DNA of 64,000 nucleotides from Paucibacter sediminis (lineage in GTDB: Bacteria > Pseudomonadota > Gammaproteobacteria > Burkholderiales > Burkholderiaceae_C), in contig NZ_CP116346.1 in assembly GCF_030254645.1 (NCBI RefSeq), forward strand, positions 3,389,001 through 3,453,000. Reading direction: 5' to 3'. Position numbers and translations under genes: made by a program. This document shows, in pieces, positions 60,207-64,000 of this stretch. Under the pieces are notes generated by a model, which saw only the letters and a list, made by a program, of their open reading frames with translations, did no database searches and was not told the DNA's origin. Positions within the stretch are counted from its first letter, which is position 1, and each line of letters opens with the position of its first letter.

Positions 60207-60814
60207 GCCAGCTGCCAGAGCGCAAAACCGCCCAGGATGGCGGCGCTGAGCCGGTTTACACGCCGCTGCCAGCGCGCGTCGAAGCGGCCGCGCAGCCGGC
60301 CCACGCCGCTGCTGAGCAGCAGCCACCAGAGCGCCGAGCCGATAAACACGCCCGCCACCATCGCCGCCGGGCTGGCCGTCGCGCCGCTGCCGGCGAGCGC
60401 GCCGAAGATGGCGATGAAGGAGAAGATGGTGGCGGGGTTGGCCAGGGTCAGCAACAGGGTGCTGCCGAAATGGCGCCAGGCCGATGCCGGCTTGCCGGCC
60501 TGGGCCGCCGCGCTGCCGACCGGCGCGCGCAGCAGCTGTAGCGCCATCCACAGCAGGTAGGCGCCGCCGCCCAGGGCCAGCGGCAGGCGCGCGGCGGTCA
60601 GCGCCTGGATCAGCGCGTGCACGCCGTAGGCGCCCACCGCGCCATAGAGGGCATCGGCCACTGCCGCCCCCAGGCCGGTGGCCAGGCCGGCGCGCGGGCC
60701 CAGTTGCAGGCTGCGCTGGATCGTCAGCAGGCCGATCGGCCCCACCGGGGCGGCGATCGAGACGCCGATCAGCATGGCCTTGAGAAAGCTGATGAGTACA
60801 GGCGCGCCATCCAT
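60161..60814 (-). CDS. LysE family exporter
   Basis: 217 residues with about six membrane helices; IAAPVGPIGLLTIQRSLQLG at the N-terminus and LTLANPATIFSFIAIFGAL downstream are the LysE/RhtB motifs. It differs from the first exporter in this window (26977), so the two are not recent duplicates. Substrate unknown. Confidence 0.87.
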   Translation of the reverse strand: MDGAPVLISFLKAMLIGVSIAAPVGPIGLLTIQRSLQLGPRAGLATGLGAAVADALYGAVGAYGVHALIQALTAARLPLALGGGAYLLWMALQLLRAPVGSAAAQAGKPASAWRHFGSTLLLTLANPATIFSFIAIFGALAGSGATASPAAMVAGVFIGSALWWLLLSSGVGRLRGRFDARWQRRVNRLSAAILGGFALWQLAQAAQTLTCGASCSS

Positions 60815-60842
60815 GGCCGCAATGTAAGGCTTGCGACCCGGC

Positions 60843-61454
60843 TCAGGCGCTCTCGCCGCGCTTGCTGGCCACCAGGGTCTGCGGCCCGCGCACCTGCAGG
60901 CGGGCGCGGCCGGGCTCGGGCGCGGCCAGGGGGCTGACCTCCTGCAGCGTGGCCCGGCAGCGCAGGGTCAGGTCTTGATAGGTCTGCGTGCCTTCCAGCT
61001 TCCAGCGCATCTCGTCCTCGCTGAGCGGGCGCATGACCTTGGCCGGCAGGCCGGCGATGAGCGACTTCTCGGGCAGCTTGAGCCCGGCGCGCACAAAGGC
61101 GCAGGCGGCCACGATGCTGTAGGCGCCCACCTCGGCCTCGTCCATCACCACCGCGTTCATGCCCACCAGGGCGTCGTGGCGCACCACGCAACCATGCAGC
61201 ACCGCACCGTGGCCGATATGGCCGTTGCGCTCGACCAGGGTCTCCGAGTCCGGGAAGCCGTGGATCACGCAGCTGTCCTGCACGTTCACGCCCTCGTGCA
61301 GCACGATGCGGCCGAAGTCGGCGCGCAGCGACGCCAGCGGGCCGATATAGCAGCCCGGCCCCACATGCACGTCGCCAATCAGCACGGCCGTGGGATGGAC
61401 GAAGGCGTCGGGATGGACGACGGGGATCACGCCGTCGATCGAGTAGCAGGGCAT
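60843..61454 (-). CDS. paaY: PaaY-like gamma-carbonic-anhydrase-fold thioesterase
   Basis: 203 residues. A left-handed beta-helix built of hexapeptide repeats ([36 protein letters not shown]) with His ligands, then a C-terminal helix. Placed divergent to paaG-paaI-paaK it matches PaaY, a thioesterase that clears dead-end CoA esters in phenylacetate breakdown. A CAGGTCTTG copy lies at 60969-60977. Confidence 0.85.
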   Translation of the reverse strand: MPCYSIDGVIPVVHPDAFVHPTAVLIGDVHVGPGCYIGPLASLRADFGRIVLHEGVNVQDSCVIHGFPDSETLVERNGHIGHGAVLHGCVVRHDALVGMNAVVMDEAEVGAYSIVAACAFVRAGLKLPEKSLIAGLPAKVMRPLSEDEMRWKLEGTQTYQDLTLRCRATLQEVSPLAAPEPGRARLQVRGPQTLVASKRGESA

Positions 61455-61536
61455 GGCTTCGCTCTCCTGATATGCGTCAAGGGTTTACCCCGACGTGAAT
61501 AGGTCTTGTGTTGAATCAAGCTGGACCTTACGATCT

Positions 61537-61550
61537 ACCGACCGGTCGGT
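61537..61550. promoter_or_regulatory. TetR-type (PaaR-like) operator in the paa divergent region
   Basis: ACCGACCGGTCGGT is a perfect 14-base palindrome, 61 bases upstream of paaG and 83 upstream of paaY. It matches the ACCGACCGGTCGGT-type operators described for PaaR, the TetR repressor of phenylacetate genes in Betaproteobacteria. A weak promoter for paaG, TTGTGT-N17-TACGAT (61506-61534), ends just before it. PaaR is not encoded in the window. Confidence 0.75.
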
Positions 61551-61610
61551 CAAGAGTGTTTGTGACTGATCAAAGCATCTCCCTGTTCTTCGTGTTTGAG
61601 GTTTGTGCCC

Positions 61611-62426
61611 ATGACGCTAGAAAACGCCGAGTCGCCGTTGCTGATCACCCAGGATGACGCGGTGCGCACCCTGACGCTGAACCGGCCGGCCGCCCTGAAT
61701 GCCTTCACGACGCAGCTGCTCTCGATGCTGCGCACGGCGCTGGACGAGGCGGCGCGCGACGACAGCGTGCGTGCGGTGGTGATCACCGGCGCCGGCCGGG
61801 CGTTCAGCGCCGGCCAGGATCTCTCCGACGCGATGATCAAGCCGGAGTTCGAGCCCGGCGGCAAGCCCAAGGACATCGGCACCCTGTTGGACCATTACTA
61901 CATCCCGCTGGCCCTGCGCGTGCGCTCCATGCCGGTGCCGGTGGTGTGTGCGGTGAACGGCGTGGCGGCCGGGGCGGGCGCCAATTTCGCGCTGGGCTGC
62001 GACCTCGTGATCGCGGCCCAGTCGGCCAACTTCATCCAGGCCTTTGCCAAGATCGGCCTGATCCCGGATTGCGGCGGCACCTGGCTGCTGCCGCGCCTGG
62101 TGGGCCGCGCCCGCGCCCTGCAGCTGGCCCTCATGGGCGAGAAGCTCAGCGCCACCGAGGCGGTGCAGATGGGCCTGATCGCCCGCTGCGTGCCCGACGC
62201 CGACCTGGCCGCCACCGCGCAGGCCGTGGCGCTGAAGCTGGCCGCCTTGCCGACGCGCGCCCTGGTGGAGACGCGCCGCGCCTTCGACGAGGCAATGAGC
62301 CTGGATTACGAAGACGCCATGAAGCTCGAGGCGGTGATGCAGAGCCATCTGGGCTTTGCCGCCGACTACCAGGAAGGCGTGCAGGCCTTCATGGAAAAAC
62401 GCGCCCCGCAGTTCACCGACCGCTGA
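61611..62426 (+). CDS. paaG: 2-(1,2-epoxy-1,2-dihydrophenyl)acetyl-CoA isomerase
   Basis: 271 residues, crotonase fold. LNRPAALNAFTTQLLSML, the oxyanion motif GAGRAFSAGQDL and AKIGLIPDCGGTWLLPRL are family signatures. In this context it is PaaG, which isomerises the ring epoxide to an oxepin-CoA. The start at 61611 was chosen over 61596 because MTLENAESPL is closer to the family N-terminus. 5 bases before paaI. Confidence 0.9.
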   Translation: MTLENAESPLLITQDDAVRTLTLNRPAALNAFTTQLLSMLRTALDEAARDDSVRAVVITGAGRAFSAGQDLSDAMIKPEFEPGGKPKDIGTLLDHYYIPLALRVRSMPVPVVCAVNGVAAGAGANFALGCDLVIAAQSANFIQAFAKIGLIPDCGGTWLLPRLVGRARALQLALMGEKLSATEAVQMGLIARCVPDADLAATAQAVALKLAALPTRALVETRRAFDEAMSLDYEDAMKLEAVMQSHLGFAADYQEGVQAFMEKRAPQFTDR

Positions 62427-62431
62427 ATCCC

Positions 62432-62881
62432 ATGACGCCTCAACAAATCGCCGAAGCGGTGCGCGACGGCATGTTCGCCAATGACCGTGCCTCCAAGGGC
62501 ATGGGCATGGAAATCACCGCGGTGGCGCCGGGCGCCGCCACGCTCACCATGAGGGTGCGCGAAGACATGCTGAATGGCTTCGACATCTGCCATGGCGGCT
62601 TCATCACCACCCTGGCCGACTCGGCCTTTGCCTTCGCCTGCAACTCGTACAACGAGCTGACGGTGGCCTCGGGTTTCGCGATCGACATCGTCGCGCCGGC
62701 CCGCTTGAACGACACGCTGACCGCGGTGGCGAGCGAGATTTCGCTCGCCGGCCGCACCGGCGTCTATGACATCACCATTCGCAACCAGCAGCAGCAGCTG
62801 GTGGCCGTGTTCCGCGGCAAGTCCTATCGCATCAAGGGGAAGCCCGTGGTGCCAGGTCTTGCCACGGGCGCTCAGGAGTAA
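62432..62881 (+). CDS. paaI: hydroxyphenylacetyl-CoA thioesterase PaaI
   Basis: 149 residues, hotdog fold. FDICHGGFITTLADSAFAFA contains the HGG and the Asp/Ser catalytic region of PaaI. It rescues CoA from hydroxylated phenylacetyl-CoA dead ends. The dispersed word near the 3' end (62853-62861) makes the codons CCA-GGT-CTT-GCC, unlike the G/C-ending codons around it. paaK starts 6 bases later. Confidence 0.93.
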   Translation: MTPQQIAEAVRDGMFANDRASKGMGMEITAVAPGAATLTMRVREDMLNGFDICHGGFITTLADSAFAFACNSYNELTVASGFAIDIVAPARLNDTLTAVASEISLAGRTGVYDITIRNQQQQLVAVFRGKSYRIKGKPVVPGLATGAQE

Positions 62882-62887
62882 GCCCCC

Positions 62888-64000
62888 ATGTCCGTCAAGT
62901 CCCCCGCCCCCGGCGATCTGGAAGCCATCGAAACCGCCAGCCGCGACGAGCTGCAGGCCCTGCAGCTGCAGCGCCTGCAATGGTCGCTCAAGCAGGCCTA
63001 CGACAACGTGCCGCATTACAAGGCGGTCTTCGACGCCAAGGGCGTGCACCCCAGCGATCTGAAGACCCTGGCCGATCTGGCGAAGTTCCCCTTCACCACC
63101 AAGAAGGACCTGCGCGACAACTACCCCTTCGGCATGTTCGCCGTGCCGCGCGAGCGCGTGGCGCGCATCCATGCCTCCTCGGGCACCACCGGCAAGCCGA
63201 CGGTGGTGGGCTACACGCTCAAGGACATCGACACCTGGGCCGGCCTGGTGGCGCGTTCGCTGCGCGCCGCCGGCGTGCGCCCCGGCAACATCGTGCACAT
63301 CGCCTATGGCTACGGCCTCTTCACCGGCGGCCTGGGTGCGCATTACGGCGCCGAGAAGCTGGGCTGCACGGTGATCCCGATGTCGGGCGGCCAGACCGAG
63401 AAGCAGGTGCAGCTGATCCAGGACTTCCGGCCCGACGCCATCATGGTCACGCCCAGCTATATGCAGGTGATCATCGAGGAGTTCGCGCGCCAGGGCCTGG
63501 ACGCGCGCGACAGTTCGCTCAAGGTGGGCATCTTCGGCGCCGAGCCCTGGACCGAGGCGATGCGCCGCGAGATCGAGGGCAAGGCCGGCATCGACGCGGT
63601 GGACATCTACGGCCTCTCCGAAGTCATGGGGCCAGGTGTTGCCAGCGAATGCGTGGAGTCCAAGGACGGCCCGGTGATCTGGGAAGACCATTTCTATCCC
63701 GAGATCATCAATCCCGAGACCGGCGAGGTGGTGGCCGACGGCGAGGAGGGCGAGCTGGTGTTCACCTCGCTCTCCAAGGAAGCGCTGCCCATCATCCGCT
63801 ACCGCACCCGCGACCTGACGCGCCTCTTGCCGCCCACCTCGCGCAGCATGCGCCGCATGGGCAAGATCGTCGGCCGCAGCGACGACATGCTGATCATCCG
63901 CGGCGTCAATATGTTCCCCACCCAGGTGGAGGAGCTGGTGTTGCAGGAGCCGCAGCTCTCGGGCCAGTACCAGATCGTCATCACGCGCGACGGCCCGCTG
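62888..64000 (+). CDS. paaK: phenylacetate-CoA ligase, 3' truncated by window
   Basis: 371 residues are visible of an expected about 430-440; the frame is open to the window end. AMP motif ASSGTTGKPTVVGYT, then YGLSEVMGPGVASECV and RYRTRDLTRL are PaaK signatures. It activates phenylacetate to phenylacetyl-CoA, the first step of the pathway. A one-mismatch copy of the dispersed word (CAGGTGTTG, 63633-63641) lies in the MGPGVASE motif, again with CCA-GGT-GTT codons. Confidence 0.95.
   Translation, partial: MSVKSPAPGDLEAIETASRDELQALQLQRLQWSLKQAYDNVPHYKAVFDAKGVHPSDLKTLADLAKFPFTTKKDLRDNYPFGMFAVPRERVARIHASSGTTGKPTVVGYTLKDIDTWAGLVARSLRAAGVRPGNIVHIAYGYGLFTGGLGAHYGAEKLGCTVIPMSGGQTEKQVQLIQDFRPDAIMVTPSYMQVIIEEFARQGLDARDSSLKVGIFGAEPWTEAMRREIEGKAGIDAVDIYGLSEVMGPGVASECVESKDGPVIWEDHFYPEIINPETGEVVADGEEGELVFTSLSKEALPIIRYRTRDLTRLLPPTSRSMRRMGKIVGRSDDMLIIRGVNMFPTQVEELVLQEPQLSGQYQIVITRDGPL

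Noticed and set aside
1-64000. Insertion sequences, prophage, CRISPR arrays, rRNA
   Set aside because: No transposase, integrase, phage structural gene, regular repeat-spacer array or rRNA signature was found on either strand.

Overview
The window is a dense, GC-rich (roughly two-thirds G+C) chromosomal segment of a betaproteobacterium. Gene content and order, especially yebC-purD-acyltransferase-hemF-nadD-rsfS-rlmH-maf-rng, together with tolB-pal-cpoB, a PEP-CTERM protein and a paa cluster, point to the Burkholderiales, probably the Roseateles/Pelomonas/Rubrivivax neighbourhood. The genus is inference. I see no insertion sequence, prophage, CRISPR array or rRNA. Apart from the tRNA region, no gene-free stretch exceeds 300 bases.

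Layout. 1-4570: C-terminal part of an M3 oligopeptidase, a YgjP-like metallopeptidase, dusC, a Sui1-like factor, dbpA and a small hypothetical. 4590-10617 (minus): glnS, a LytTR response regulator with its kinase, a small membrane protein and a HerA-like ATPase. 10752-18285 (plus): a housekeeping block from yebC to rng. 18282-24817: a periplasmic four-rhodanese protein facing rng, then tolB-pal-cpoB, a YeeE/YedE-type sulfur transporter and tcdA. 24821-25185: a well-formed promoter, three lysine tRNAs and a strong terminator. 25371-33809: an ArnT-like glycosyltransferase, a LysE exporter, apbC, a chemoreceptor with a near-consensus sigma-28 promoter, and a run of redox or hydrolytic accessory proteins. 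33939-38649: a hybrid sensor kinase facing a diguanylate cyclase. 39154-44406 (minus): a periplasmic copper-handling operon behind a candidate CueR/MerR-type operator. 44495-50641: a PEP-CTERM protein, a natural esterase/Baeyer-Villiger monooxygenase fusion, a ketopantoate reductase, a DUF962 protein, and a Crp/Fnr regulator coupled to a YceI-like lipoprotein. 50638-55157 (minus): ssuEADCB for alkanesulfonate use. 55257-59132 (minus): molybdenum cofactor genes moaA, mobA and moeA with two embedded accessory genes. 59259-64000: a sugar kinase, a LysE exporter, then paaY divergent from paaG-paaI-paaK around a perfect ACCGACCGGTCGGT palindrome.

Themes. Sulfur handling recurs: the rhodanese protein, the YedE transporter, the sulfonate operon and a TlpA-like thioredoxin. 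The copper operon appears to oxidise, bind and chaperone copper in the periplasm, but it encodes an outer-membrane factor without an inner-membrane pump. The phenylacetate genes are the start of a degradation cluster that continues past the window.

The most unusual signals are: (1) a dispersed word, consensus GGG(C/T)CAGGTCTTGC, whose core CAGGTCTTG occurs 14 times exactly on both strands and in different reading frames, often forcing otherwise rare codons; (2) the esterase-BVMO fusion; (3) a RsfS protein with a histone-H1-like Ala/Lys tail; (4) the four-domain rhodanese with one catalytic cysteine.
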